Assembly (NCBI GenBank): GCA_012838865.1
Contig: DUOK01000270.1
Span: forward strand, 1-38,461
Origin: Bacteroidales bacterium
GTDB lineage: Bacteria > Bacteroidota > Bacteroidia > Bacteroidales > Marinilabiliaceae
Direction of reading: 5' to 3'
Length of the DNA: 38,461 nucleotides
The notes beneath the pieces were generated by a model that was not told the DNA's origin, made no database searches, and saw only the letters and a list, made by a program, of their open reading frames with translations. The number at the start of each line of letters is the position of its first letter. Positions within the stretch are counted from its first letter, which is position 1. The position numbers were made by a program, and so were the translations under genes. Of the stretch, positions 29,029 to 38,461 are shown in pieces.

Positions 29029-29952
29029 ATGAAGAAAGTTTTGATAGCCACCGAGAAGCCCTTTTCTCAGGTTGCTGTGGATGAAATCAGAATTATTGTT
29101 GAGGAAGCCGGTTACGAATTGGCTTTGCTTGAGAAATACAAGAGTGAGGGCGAGCTGTTGGAGGCCGTTGCCGATGCAGACGCACTCATTGTACGCTCCG
29201 ATAAAGTGACTGCTAAAGTGCTGGATGCTGCAAAAAATCTGAAAATCGTGGTTCGTGCCGGAGCCGGTTACGACAACCTTGATTTGGAGGCCTGCAACGC
29301 CAAAGACATCGTGGCTATGAATACCCCCGGTCAAAACGCCAACGCTGTGGCCGAGCTGGTATTTGGCATGATGATTTATGGTATCCGAAAGCAATTCAGT
29401 GGTGCTTCGGGCAGCGAACTGCGCGGCAAATCCCTGGGTATTCATGCTTATGGCAACGTGGGTTATTATGTAGGAAAAATTGCCGAAGGTTTTGGCATGA
29501 AGGTTTATGCCTACGATCCCTACGTGGGTTCTGACCGCATGCAGTCGCATGGTGTAGAGCCTATGAACAGTGTAGAAGAACTCTACCGTACCTGCGAGTT
29601 TGTTTCGCTGCACATTCCGGCCAACGACATCACCCGCAATTCCATCAACAAATCACTTCTTTCCATGATGCCCCAGGGCGCCGTTCTCATTAATACCGCC
29701 CGCAAGGAAGTCATTCACGAAGCAGAGTTGGTTGAATTGATGGAAGAACGTGAGGACTTTATGTATTTGAGCGATATCGCCCCTTCCAACGCTGCAGCAT
29801 TTCAGGAAAAATTTCCCGGTCGCTTCTTTTTTACCCCCAAGAAAATGGGTGCCCAGACCGAAGAGGCCAACATCAACGCCGGTATGGCAGCTGCCCGGCA
29901 GATTGTGAGCTACTTTTTGACCGGTGAAGAAACCCATCGGGTTAATCGCTAG
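29029..29952 (+). CDS. serA: D-3-phosphoglycerate dehydrogenase, short form without ACT domain
   Basis: VVRAGAGYDNLDLEACNAKDIVAMNTPGQNANAVAELVFG, INTARKEVI; downstream of serC. Confidence 0.92.
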   Translation: MKKVLIATEKPFSQVAVDEIRIIVEEAGYELALLEKYKSEGELLEAVADADALIVRSDKVTAKVLDAAKNLKIVVRAGAGYDNLDLEACNAKDIVAMNTPGQNANAVAELVFGMMIYGIRKQFSGASGSELRGKSLGIHAYGNVGYYVGKIAEGFGMKVYAYDPYVGSDRMQSHGVEPMNSVEELYRTCEFVSLHIPANDITRNSINKSLLSMMPQGAVLINTARKEVIHEAELVELMEEREDFMYLSDIAPSNAAAFQEKFPGRFFFTPKKMGAQTEEANINAGMAAARQIVSYFLTGEETHRVNR

Positions 29953-30023
29953 ATTTACCGGGGCGGATGTGGACCTCCACATCCGCCCTTCCTTATCCAT
30001 TCATCCCCCAAAAACCTGAGCCT

Positions 30024-31271
30024 ATGGCTGTTGTAAAACCTTTCAAGGGGCTTCGTCCCCCCGAGCATTTGGCATCTGTACTATCGTGTTTGCCTTACGA
30101 CGTAATGAACAGTGAAGAAGCCGCCCAAATGGCTGCCGGAAAACCTGAGTCACTGCTCCACATTACGCGGGCTGAAATCGACTGCCCTCCGGGCACCGAT
30201 CTGCATTCTGAAAAAGTTTATCAACAGTCCCTCGCTAATTTTAAAGCCTTTAAAGAAAAGGGTTGGTTGCAGAAGGATGAGCAAGCCTGTTTTTATGTGT
30301 ATGCCCAGACCATGGATGGTCGCACACAATACGGATTGGTGGCACGTGCTGCCTGTGAAGATTACTTCAGCGGAGTAATAAAGAAACATGAGCTTACGCG
30401 ACCCGATAAGGAGGAGGACCGCATGGTGCACATTCGCACCAACAATGCCAACCTTGAGCCGGTTTTCTTCAGCTATAAAGCCGTACCCGAAATAGATGAG
30501 CTGGTGGCCACTGTGGTTCAGGGCAAAGCCGAATACGATTTTACCAGCGAGGAAGGTTTTCGACACCAGTTTTGGGTAGTGTGGGACCCTGCAGTAAATC
30601 TTCAGCTCGAAAAATTGTTTGCCGAGAAAGTACCCTGCACCTATGTGGCCGACGGGCATCACCGCACGGCAGCAGCCGCCCGTATTGGCGCAGAACGTAA
30701 GGCTGCCAATCCCACCCACACCGGAGAAGAGGCCTACAATTATTTTATGGCCGTTCACTTTCCCGATCAGCAATTGGCCATTATCGATTACAATCGGCTG
30801 ATTAAAGACCTCAACGAACTGAGTGAGTCCGATTTCATCATTGCCCTGGGTCGCAGTTTTGAAGTCTACCCGATGGGAAATACGCCCTTTAAACCCAGAG
30901 CCTTACACGAGTTTGGCCTGTATCTGGGTCACAAATGGTACCGCCTGGTAGCCCGAAAGGGAAGCTACAACGATGCCGACCCCATTGGCGCCCTGGATGT
31001 TACCATCTTGTCGAAGCAGGTCCTCGAACGTATTCTGGATATCCAGGATCAGCGCACCTCGCAACGCATCGATTTTGTGGGAGGCATACGTGGACTCGAA
31101 GCCTTGCAGCAAAGAGTTGATTCCGGAGAAATGAAAGCCGCCTTTGCCCTTTACCCTGTATCTATGGAGCAGCTGATTCGCATTGCCGATACCGGCAATA
31201 TTATGCCGCCCAAAACCACCTGGTTCGAACCCAAGCTGCGTTCGGGTTTGGTTATACATGAATTGGAGTAA
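30024..31271 (+). CDS. DUF1015 family protein
   Basis: VKPFKGLRPP, LPYDVMNSEEA, CTYVADGHHRTAAAARI, GNIMPPKTTWFEPKLRSGL. Confidence 0.93.
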   Translation: MAVVKPFKGLRPPEHLASVLSCLPYDVMNSEEAAQMAAGKPESLLHITRAEIDCPPGTDLHSEKVYQQSLANFKAFKEKGWLQKDEQACFYVYAQTMDGRTQYGLVARAACEDYFSGVIKKHELTRPDKEEDRMVHIRTNNANLEPVFFSYKAVPEIDELVATVVQGKAEYDFTSEEGFRHQFWVVWDPAVNLQLEKLFAEKVPCTYVADGHHRTAAAARIGAERKAANPTHTGEEAYNYFMAVHFPDQQLAIIDYNRLIKDLNELSESDFIIALGRSFEVYPMGNTPFKPRALHEFGLYLGHKWYRLVARKGSYNDADPIGALDVTILSKQVLERILDIQDQRTSQRIDFVGGIRGLEALQQRVDSGEMKAAFALYPVSMEQLIRIADTGNIMPPKTTWFEPKLRSGLVIHELE

Positions 31272-31285
31272 AGAAAAATTAAATT

Positions 31286-31960
31286 ATGATGTTGAAGGAG
31301 CGTTTAGCAGCCCTTAAAAAGAGAATTCCCCCGCAAACCTGTTTGATTGCCGTAAGTAAAACCCATCCTGCTTCCAGCATTCTGGAAGCCTACGCATGCG
31401 GTCAGCGTGTGTATGGAGAGAATAAAGTTCAGGAGCTTTGTGCCAAACAGGAAGAACTGCCCGGGGACATCGAGTGGCACATGATTGGTCACCTCCAGAG
31501 CAACAAGGTAAAGTACATCGCTCCCTTTGTGGCCCTGATACATGGTGTTGATTCGCTTAAGTTGTTGAAAACCATAGATAAAGAGGGTCGTAAGAACAAG
31601 CGCATTATTCCTTGTCTGTTGCAGGTGCACATTGCCGAAGAGAGTAGCAAGTTTGGATTTTCACCCGAAGAACTGCGTGAAATGTTGGCAGCCGGTGCAT
31701 GGCAGGAGCTGGAATTTGTAGAAGTAAGGGGCCTTATGGGCATGGCCACCTTCACCGAGGATAAAGCACAGGTTCAGCGCGAATTTCACAGCCTTAAAGT
31801 GCTGTTTGATGAGGTGAAGGAGCGGTATTTTGCCGACAGCAGCGATTTTAAGGAACTCAGTATGGGGATGTCCGATGATTTTGAACTGGCCATTGAAGCG
31901 GGAAGTACGATGGTGCGCGTAGGCAGCGCTCTTTTTGGGGCGCGGGATTACAATTTGTAA
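31286..31960 (+). CDS. YggS family pyridoxal phosphate-dependent protein
   Basis: LIAVSKTHPASSI, YGENKVQEL, WHMIGHLQSNKVKYIA, LSMGMSDDFELAIEAGSTMVRVGSALFG. Confidence 0.95.
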   Translation: MMLKERLAALKKRIPPQTCLIAVSKTHPASSILEAYACGQRVYGENKVQELCAKQEELPGDIEWHMIGHLQSNKVKYIAPFVALIHGVDSLKLLKTIDKEGRKNKRIIPCLLQVHIAEESSKFGFSPEELREMLAAGAWQELEFVEVRGLMGMATFTEDKAQVQREFHSLKVLFDEVKERYFADSSDFKELSMGMSDDFELAIEAGSTMVRVGSALFGARDYNL

Positions 31961-32010
31961 TTTGTATATTTGTCTGAGCTTATAGTGACACCACATATAA
32001 AACCTAGGAT

Positions 32011-32997
32011 ATGACAAAGATGGAAACCACTTACCTGGGGTTAAAGTTAAAGAACCCTATTGTAGTTGGGAGTTCGGGACTTACCAACAGCGTAGAGAAG
32101 ATCAGAAAGGTACAGCAGGCCGGAGCCGGTGCCGTTGTTTTAAAGTCCCTGTTCGAAGAACAAATCAGTCACGATACCGAGCGCGCCATATATCAGGGTT
32201 CCGGGATGGACTATCCGGAAGCTTTGGATTACATCAAAGGCTATTCGCGCAGCAATTCGGTCGGCGAATACCTGCAATTGCTGAAGGACGCCAAAGCCGC
32301 AGTGGATATTCCGGTTATTGCCAGCATCAACTGTTACTCAGGGGAGGAGTGGATCGACTTTGCCCGTCAGGTGCAGGAAGCCGGTGCCGATGCCCTCGAG
32401 CTCAACGTTTTTGCGGTTAATACCGACAAAAACAGTGAAGCCGCTGCCTATGAAGAACTGTATCTGAAAGTAGCCCGGGAAGTCAGCAAAGTAGTAAGCA
32501 TACCCGTCGTTATCAAGCTGGGCCAGTATTTCAGCAACCTGGTAGCGGTGGTCAACAAGCTTTCGGTCAGCGGCGCCAGGGGCGTGACGTTGTTTAACCG
32601 TTACTACGAGCCCGATATCGACATCAACAGCCTCAGCTTCACCTCCTCCGAAGTTTTCAGTCAGCCCGCTGATTTGCGTCAGTCGCTGCGCTGGGTAGCT
32701 ATTGTCAGCGACAAGGTGCACAATATTGAAATTGCCGCCTCCACCGGTGTACATGATGGCGATGCGGTAATTAAGCAAATACTGGCCGGTGCCCAGGTGG
32801 TGCAAGTCTGTTCAGCCGTTTATAAGCAGGGGCCCGAAGTCATCACGCAGATGCTCCAAAAGCTGGAAAGCTGGATGCAGGAAAAAGAGTTTGAAAAAGT
32901 GGCGCAATTCCGGGGCTTGATGAGTTACGGTAAGATTAAAAATCCAGCTGTATACGAAAGAGCGCAGTTCATGCGCTATTTCTCAAAATTTGAATAA
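32011..32997 (+). CDS. Dihydroorotate dehydrogenase-like protein
   Basis: TTYLGLKLKNPIVVGSSGLTNSVEKIRKVQQAGAGAVVLKSLFEEQI, VVIKLGQYFSNL. Confidence 0.9.
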   Translation: MTKMETTYLGLKLKNPIVVGSSGLTNSVEKIRKVQQAGAGAVVLKSLFEEQISHDTERAIYQGSGMDYPEALDYIKGYSRSNSVGEYLQLLKDAKAAVDIPVIASINCYSGEEWIDFARQVQEAGADALELNVFAVNTDKNSEAAAYEELYLKVAREVSKVVSIPVVIKLGQYFSNLVAVVNKLSVSGARGVTLFNRYYEPDIDINSLSFTSSEVFSQPADLRQSLRWVAIVSDKVHNIEIAASTGVHDGDAVIKQILAGAQVVQVCSAVYKQGPEVITQMLQKLESWMQEKEFEKVAQFRGLMSYGKIKNPAVYERAQFMRYFSKFE

Positions 32998-33000
32998 GAT

Positions 33001-33026
33001 AAAAACCGGCCCGGGCCGGTTTTTTT
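33001..33026 (+). terminator. Intrinsic terminator after the DHOD-like gene
   Basis: AACCGGCCCGGGCCGGTT palindrome followed by a T-run. Confidence 0.85.
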
Positions 33027-33180
33027 ATGCTTACATCCGTCCGTTTAAGCATCTCCACAGGCGGATGCTTGACCTTTAGCACATTTTTCCTCAAATTTGT
33101 ACATCTCTTGAAAGAAATTAAAAATATATGGCTACTTTTGATCTGACTGCCTCAGTCCTAATGCAAACAACCAAATAAAC

Positions 33181-34107
33181 ATGAAACATTTCAGCCTTAA
33201 AGCCACCCTTTTACTTGCGCTTCCCCTTATGCTGTTTTCCTATGGCTGCAGCCAATGTCAGCGTGATGGTTCTGAAAACCAAACAGCTCGTGATATCATG
33301 CAATCGGTAACCATCGATGAGCAATTGTTGGCCGATTTCAATAAATCCAAACTGATATTTTATTCTCTGCCTTCGCCCCTGGAAACGGCTATGCTCATTA
33401 AGCGGGCAGGGGCTGCCTTTAATCCCGACCTGCTCAATGATGTCAATGCCGCATCGCGCTACGACACCAATGCGCGCATGGCCCTTAATTTGGGCATATA
33501 CAGCGCCGACATGAGTTATTCCAGCCTTTTTGATCAAACCCAAAGCACCCTCAACTTTATGGGCGCTGCCCGTCAGTTGGCCGAGCGTTTGGGCGTTATG
33601 GAAGCCATTGATGAAGGCACCATTCGTCGCCTCGAGGAAAATATGAACAACCGGGAGGTGGTCATGGACATTATCTCAGAAACCTTTATGAATTCCAATG
33701 CCTACCTCACCGAGCAGGACCGGCCCGCCATTGCGGTAATGGTATTGCTGGGCGGCTGGGTGGAAGGTCTTTATCTGGCGACCCAGCTCACCGAAGGCGA
33801 ACTGGAAGGCAACCCTGAGCTGATAGACCGCATTGTTTATCAGAAGCTCTCCTTGCTGACCCTGATTAATCTGATGGAGACCCACAGCAGTAACGAAGAT
33901 ATCGCGCGACTCCTGGTGGATATGCAAGCGCTTATGGCTATTTACGATGAAGTGAAAATCATCACCACAGCCGATGTCGAAGCAGAAACCCACCCCGAAG
34001 AAAGAATGACCATTTTACGCTCGCAAGCCGAGACTTTCATCAGTCAGGAAACACTTAATAAGTTGGTCAGCCACGTAGCCGCGCTCAGAGCCGGTTTCGT
34101 TTCCTGA
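33181..34107 (+). CDS. Putative lipoprotein, conserved hypothetical
   Basis: Lipobox-like LMLFSYGCSQC; no recognised enzymatic motif. Confidence 0.8.
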   Translation: MKHFSLKATLLLALPLMLFSYGCSQCQRDGSENQTARDIMQSVTIDEQLLADFNKSKLIFYSLPSPLETAMLIKRAGAAFNPDLLNDVNAASRYDTNARMALNLGIYSADMSYSSLFDQTQSTLNFMGAARQLAERLGVMEAIDEGTIRRLEENMNNREVVMDIISETFMNSNAYLTEQDRPAIAVMVLLGGWVEGLYLATQLTEGELEGNPELIDRIVYQKLSLLTLINLMETHSSNEDIARLLVDMQALMAIYDEVKIITTADVEAETHPEERMTILRSQAETFISQETLNKLVSHVAALRAGFVS

Positions 34108-34123
34108 GGGCTGCACCATACCG

Positions 34124-34591
34124 ATGCAAGGAAAAATGCAGAAACTCAGTTCAAAAATTTCTTTACTGCTCCTCCTGCTTATAGCGGGATTTGGCCTGCA
34201 GGCGCAATCGCCTTGCCTCGCTTTTGCCCGCAACATAGCCAAGCCCCTTTTGGGGGATTTTATGCACGATGGCAACTACAACGCCACTTATTTGGAAGAA
34301 GGCGAGAGTGCCGAATTGTACAAGACCTTTTACGAGGGACAATCCTACCGCCTGGTGGTATCGGTGGTGGACCAATTGCCCAATGCCAGGGTGCGACTGC
34401 TCGACAGTAAACGCAATGTGGTATTCGACAACGCCAATTATGAGCTGGCTCCCGTGTGGGATTTTGTGGCAGAGAGTACCGGTACCATGATTGTTCAGAT
34501 CAGGTTGCCAGATCCGGCCGACGACGCCAACATTGTTGGCGGTTGCATCGCCATCCTGTTTGGGGTGGAAAATACGGGGCGCCGTCGTTGA
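34124..34591 (+). CDS. Small secreted protein of unknown function, paralogue of 22370..22801
   Basis: Signal peptide KISLLLLLLIAGFGLQAQ; shares YR(L/V)V, L-D--RN, P-WDF and RL patterns with 22370..22801; start may be the Met at 34136. Confidence 0.8.
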   Translation: MQGKMQKLSSKISLLLLLLIAGFGLQAQSPCLAFARNIAKPLLGDFMHDGNYNATYLEEGESAELYKTFYEGQSYRLVVSVVDQLPNARVRLLDSKRNVVFDNANYELAPVWDFVAESTGTMIVQIRLPDPADDANIVGGCIAILFGVENTGRRR

Positions 34592-34613
34592 TCCCCATTT
34601 TTTCCAAAGATTA

Positions 34614-37421
34614 TTATCCTTTTAAATAAGGCGCCAGATACTGACCGGTATAAGAGGCCGGTATATTGAGGAGCGCTTCAGGCGTTCCCTCAAAGACCAA
34701 ATGGCCCCCTTCCTTTCCACCCTCGGGACCCAGGTCGATCAGGTAGTCGGCCGATTTGATTACCTCCATATTGTGTTCCACCACCACCACCGAATGGCCT
34801 TTCTCAATAAGGGCAGAAAAGGCCTTCAGTAGTTTGGCAATATCATGGAAATGGAGCCCTGTGGTTGGTTCATCAAAAATAAACAAGGTAGGCGCTGTTT
34901 TTTCCAGGGCCAGGAAAGAAGCAAGTTTCACCCTTTGACTTTCCCCGCCACTTAAAGTGCTCGAAGCCTGTCCCATTTTCACATAGCCCAGGCCCACCTC
35001 AGCCAGCGGTTGTAAACGATTAACCAGTCGACGCGCAGTAGCCCCCGCGCTTTCGGAGAAAAAGGCAATGGCTTCGTCTATGGTCATATTCAGTATGTCA
35101 CTTACATCACAACCACGATGTTTGATTTCCAACACCTCTTCCTTAAAGCGTTTTCCCTTACAACTTTCGCAGGTCAGCACCAGGTCGGCCATAAATTGCA
35201 TTTCCACCTTTATGCTGCCTTCGCCCTGGCACTCTTCACAACGCCCGCCTTCTACATTGAAGGAAAAGTGCGCCGGTTTCAGGCCCTCTGCCTTCGCCTG
35301 CTTTTCGTCCGACATCAGTTTACGTACCTCGTCCCAGGCCTTTAAGTAGGTCGCCGGATTGGAGCGAGAAGATTTGCCGATGGGATTCTGGTCGATAAAC
35401 TCCACCTCACTTATGGCCGCTACATCGCCCTTCAGCAGGTCAAAATCGCCGGTTTTGTCGGCAAAACCGCCTTTTAATTTCTTGAGTGCAGGGTAGAGGA
35501 TCTTCTTTACCAGGGAGGATTTCCCCGAACCACTGACCCCCGTGATGACCGTCAGTACATTCAGCGGCACGCTAACGTTGATGTTCTTTAAGTTGTTTTC
35601 GCGTGCGCCCATTATTTTAATCGATGCCGAGAAGGTGCGCCTGGAGGTGGGGACCGGCAACTGTCGTGTGCCCGTAAGGTATTGGGTGGTGAGACTCTCA
35701 GGTACCGAGGCCAGGTTGGCAAAAGGACCCTGAAAAACCACTTCGCCACCGTGTTGACCGGCAGCGGGACCAATATCAATCAAATCGTCGCAGGCGCGTA
35801 TGATGTCCTCGTCGTGCTCCACCACCACCACTGTATTGCCAAGTTGTTGCAGACGGCGCAGCACCTCAATAAGCAAATGGGTATCGCGGGAGTGCAGACC
35901 AATGCTTGGCTCATCGAGGATGTAGAGTGAGCCAACCAGACTGCTGCCCAGGGAGGTGGCCAGATTGATGCGTTGGCTTTCTCCCCCCGATAGCGTCGAA
36001 CTCAGGCGGTTGAGGGTCAGGTAACCCAGGCCCACCTTCACCAGAAAATCCAGGCGGTTGTTTATCTCGGTCAACAAGCGGCGCGCCACCTCCAGGTCGT
36101 GCTGTTCGGGCTTAAAAGCTGCAAAAAACTGCTGCAGTTCATCTACCGGCAGAGTCACCAGTTCGTGAATACTGCGGCCGTTTACTTTAACCCAGCCCGC
36201 TTCCTTGCGCAGGCGGGTGCCTCCGCAATCGGGACAGGTCGTTTTTCCCCGGTAACGGGCCAGCATTACCCGGTTCTGTATCTTGTAGAGCTTTTGCTCC
36301 AGGTGCTCAAAAAAAGCATCCAGGCCATGAAAATAGCTGTTGCCCGTCCACAATAAACGACGCTGCTCCGGGGTCAATTCGTAGTAGGGGACATGTACCG
36401 GAAAATCGAACTTGTGCGCATTGCGCACCAGTTGGTTCTTCCATTCGCTCAGCTTATCTCCCCGCCAGCAGGCCACCGCATCCTCGTAAATCGACCGGTT
36501 TTTGTCCGGAATCACCAGATCCTCGTCGATACCAATAACGCTCCCGAAACCTTCGCAACGGGGACAGGCGCCCAGGGGACTGTTGAAAGCAAAAAGATGT
36601 TCATTGGGTTCCTCAAAGGTGATGCCATCGGCCTCAAAGCGGTTGGAGAAGCGCCGGGCCTCCGGCGCCTCTTTGCCGTAGGTCTTTATGATACATTCGC
36701 CCCGGCCTTCGTAAAAAGCCGTCTGTACCGAGTCGGCCATCCTCGAAAGGGTATCGCTGTCCCCGGCATTCACCGCCAGTCGGTCAATCAGCAAAAGAAT
36801 TTCCGCACAGCGGGCCCCCTCAGCATCCAGATAATCTTCTATGGCTACAAATTCATTGTTTTGTTCTATGCGACTGAAGCCCTGCTTGGCCAGCAAGGCC
36901 AAATGCTCCTCGCACGACCTCCCCTCAGGAGGTAATACCGGCGCCAGAATGGCCAGGCGGGTCCCTTCTTCCAGCTGCTCCATGTACCTGACCACATCCA
37001 TAACCTGATGGCGGCGCACTTCCTTACCCGAAACCGGGGAAATGGTGCGGCCAATACGGGCGAAGAGCAATTTTAGATAATCGTATATCTCGGTAGAGGT
37101 GCCCACCGTAGAACGGGGGTTGCGGGTATTTACTTTTTGCTCAATGGCAATGGCCGGGGGGATGCCCTTAATGTAGTCCACTTCCGGTTTGTCGATGCGC
37201 CCTAAAAACTGCCGGGCGTAGGCACTCAGACTCTCCACGTAGCGGCGCTGGCCCTCGGCGTACAAAGTGTCGAAGGCCAGGGAACTTTTGCCCGAGCCCG
37301 AAACCCCGGTGATGACCACGAAGCGGTTGCGTGGAATATCGAGAGAAATGTTTTTAAGGTTGTGTACACGGGCACCCTTTATCAGGATGTGGGTATGTGC
37401 GTTGGCCTTGGTAAGCGTCAT
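34614..37421 (-). CDS. uvrA: Excinuclease ABC subunit A
   Basis: [36 protein letters not shown], two ABC modules, CxxC zinc motifs ([19 protein letters not shown]). Confidence 0.97.
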   Translation of the reverse strand: MTLTKANAHTHILIKGARVHNLKNISLDIPRNRFVVITGVSGSGKSSLAFDTLYAEGQRRYVESLSAYARQFLGRIDKPEVDYIKGIPPAIAIEQKVNTRNPRSTVGTSTEIYDYLKLLFARIGRTISPVSGKEVRRHQVMDVVRYMEQLEEGTRLAILAPVLPPEGRSCEEHLALLAKQGFSRIEQNNEFVAIEDYLDAEGARCAEILLLIDRLAVNAGDSDTLSRMADSVQTAFYEGRGECIIKTYGKEAPEARRFSNRFEADGITFEEPNEHLFAFNSPLGACPRCEGFGSVIGIDEDLVIPDKNRSIYEDAVACWRGDKLSEWKNQLVRNAHKFDFPVHVPYYELTPEQRRLLWTGNSYFHGLDAFFEHLEQKLYKIQNRVMLARYRGKTTCPDCGGTRLRKEAGWVKVNGRSIHELVTLPVDELQQFFAAFKPEQHDLEVARRLLTEINNRLDFLVKVGLGYLTLNRLSSTLSGGESQRINLATSLGSSLVGSLYILDEPSIGLHSRDTHLLIEVLRRLQQLGNTVVVVEHDEDIIRACDDLIDIGPAAGQHGGEVVFQGPFANLASVPESLTTQYLTGTRQLPVPTSRRTFSASIKIMGARENNLKNINVSVPLNVLTVITGVSGSGKSSLVKKILYPALKKLKGGFADKTGDFDLLKGDVAAISEVEFIDQNPIGKSSRSNPATYLKAWDEVRKLMSDEKQAKAEGLKPAHFSFNVEGGRCEECQGEGSIKVEMQFMADLVLTCESCKGKRFKEEVLEIKHRGCDVSDILNMTIDEAIAFFSESAGATARRLVNRLQPLAEVGLGYVKMGQASSTLSGGESQRVKLASFLALEKTAPTLFIFDEPTTGLHFHDIAKLLKAFSALIEKGHSVVVVEHNMEVIKSADYLIDLGPEGGKEGGHLVFEGTPEALLNIPASYTGQYLAPYLKG

Positions 37422-37451
37422 AGTGCAGGATGCTTCAAATGAAATTTCGTG

Positions 37452-37459
37452 CAAAGATA
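37452..37459 (-). promoter_or_regulatory. Putative -7 element for uvrA
   Basis: TATCTTTG on the minus strand, about 30 bp from the ATG; -33 not clear. Confidence 0.4.
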
Positions 37460-37623
37460 CCAAACAAAATCCATTTGTGAAGGTCCCGGCCTTTACAGCA
37501 AAAAGTATTATTCTGAAGCAAAATTTGTTTTTATTGACATTTTTTTATTTATTCGTGGTCTCAAACATTTAAAACGCCATTGCCTATTGAAACAGTTTTA
37601 CAAGTTATCTATTCAGATTTGTT

Positions 37624-38217
37624 ATGACAGATTTAATCAAGCTGTCGGACGAAGAACTTGTAAAAAGTTTCGTTTCCGGTAAAAAGAAATGCTTTGATGT
37701 GTTGCTCGAACGACACAAGCAAAAGGTGTTTTCCTATATTTTTATGATGGTTCGAAAGGAGGAACTCACCGAAGATCTCTTTCAGGATACTTTTGTGAAG
37801 GTGTACCATACCTTGCAGGACGGGCGCTACGCCGAAAATGGGCGTTTTGTGTCCTGGGTGATGCGTATTGCCCACAATTTAATCATCGACCATTTTAGGC
37901 GTCAGAAACATTTTCCGGTGGTTTACAACGACGATCATGCACGCGATTTATTCAATCATCCCCGCTACTCAGACCAGACCATTGAAGACCAAATGGTGAT
38001 GGAGGAGGTGTTGAAGGATGTGTCGGAACTTGTAGAACTGCTGCCCGATAATCAGCGCGAAGTGGTAAAGATGCGCCATTATATGGGCCTGAGCTTTAAA
38101 GAGATTGCCGACGAGACCAATGTGAGCATCAATACCGCCCTGGGCCGTATGCGCTATGCACTGATTAATTTACGCAGGATGATGGAGGAACGCTCTTGCA
38201 GTCTTTCGGTTTTTTAA
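37624..38217 (+). CDS. RNA polymerase sigma factor, sigma-70/ECF (RpoE-like) family
   Basis: TEDLFQDTFVKVYHTL region 2, WVMRIAHNLIIDHFRR, LPDNQREVVKMRHYMGLSFKEIADETNVSINTALGRMRYALINLR region 4. Confidence 0.95.
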   Translation: MTDLIKLSDEELVKSFVSGKKKCFDVLLERHKQKVFSYIFMMVRKEELTEDLFQDTFVKVYHTLQDGRYAENGRFVSWVMRIAHNLIIDHFRRQKHFPVVYNDDHARDLFNHPRYSDQTIEDQMVMEEVLKDVSELVELLPDNQREVVKMRHYMGLSFKEIADETNVSINTALGRMRYALINLRRMMEERSCSLSVF

Positions 38218-38277
38218 TAAGAAACATACTAAGCAGTGGATTTTGGCGTTTAAGAAAGAGATTAGCGCCAAACTTGC

Positions 38278-38461
38278 ATGAAACATTTTACCGAAGGACA
38301 GCTGGAACTACTTAACAGAAAAGGTAAACAGTTCAGAAAGATGCTGTTGCCCCTGACGGACGAAGATCTCCGTAATCTGTTTCCGAGCCCCTCCACCGAA
38401 ACAATCCGTAAACTCAAATACAAAATAGCTCGCATAGAGCGTTTGCGCAGGGCCCGTAATT
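38278..38461 (+). CDS. Hypothetical protein, truncated by the window end
   Basis: Open frame MKHFTEGQLELLNRKGKQFRKMLLPLTDEDLRNLFPSPSTETIRKLKYKIARIERLRRARN to the window edge, 60 bp after the sigma factor. Confidence 0.6.
   Translation, partial: MKHFTEGQLELLNRKGKQFRKMLLPLTDEDLRNLFPSPSTETIRKLKYKIARIERLRRARN

Noticed and set aside
33047-33070. AAGCATC...GATGCTT inverted repeat after the DHOD terminator
   Set aside because: Short 7-bp stem with a 10-nt loop and no T-run; not distinguishable from chance, and no second copy seen.
34756-36935. Several plus-strand ORFs
   Set aside because: Antisense to uvrA; no independent support.
1-38461. CRISPR arrays, transposases, integrases, phage genes, toxin-antitoxin or restriction systems
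   Set aside because: Looked for in ORF translations and repeats; none found. The window is largely housekeeping DNA.

Overview
This 38.5 kb window comes from a Bacteroidota chromosome, judging by gene content, protein signatures and TAnnTTTG-type promoter elements. It is mostly core housekeeping DNA. I found no phage, transposon, CRISPR array, toxin-antitoxin or recognisable defence island. Gene content in order: tandem tRNA-Asp(GTC) genes with a terminator; rsmD and a DUF3822 gene; a pilin-like hypothetical; a RecD-like helicase; a phosphohexomutase; a nucleotide-sugar cluster (rfbD, rfbC, rfbA and a UDP-glucuronate decarboxylase); rpsA, a STAS gene, rnz and guaA; an S41 protease; pnuC, a NadR-type kinase and serine acetyltransferase; a SiaB/SiaC-like kinase and regulator pair; a very large ABCG-like half-transporter with extra N-terminal domains and a small secreted protein upstream; clpB; a STAS and Hpt pair; gcvT; serC, serA, DUF1015, YggS and a DHOD-like gene; a lipoprotein plus a paralogue of the small secreted protein; uvrA; and an ECF sigma factor. 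The items most worth a second look are: (i) a textbook intrinsic-terminator-like hairpin inside the 5' coding region of rnz, with the same 10-bp stem as the tRNA-Asp terminator; (ii) a near-consensus promoter running straight into a terminator hairpin ahead of serA; (iii) a SerA with Lys at the catalytic-His position; (iv) the ABC fusion and the two related secreted proteins; (v) an orphan SiaB/SiaC pair. All calls come from reading the sequence; no searches were run.
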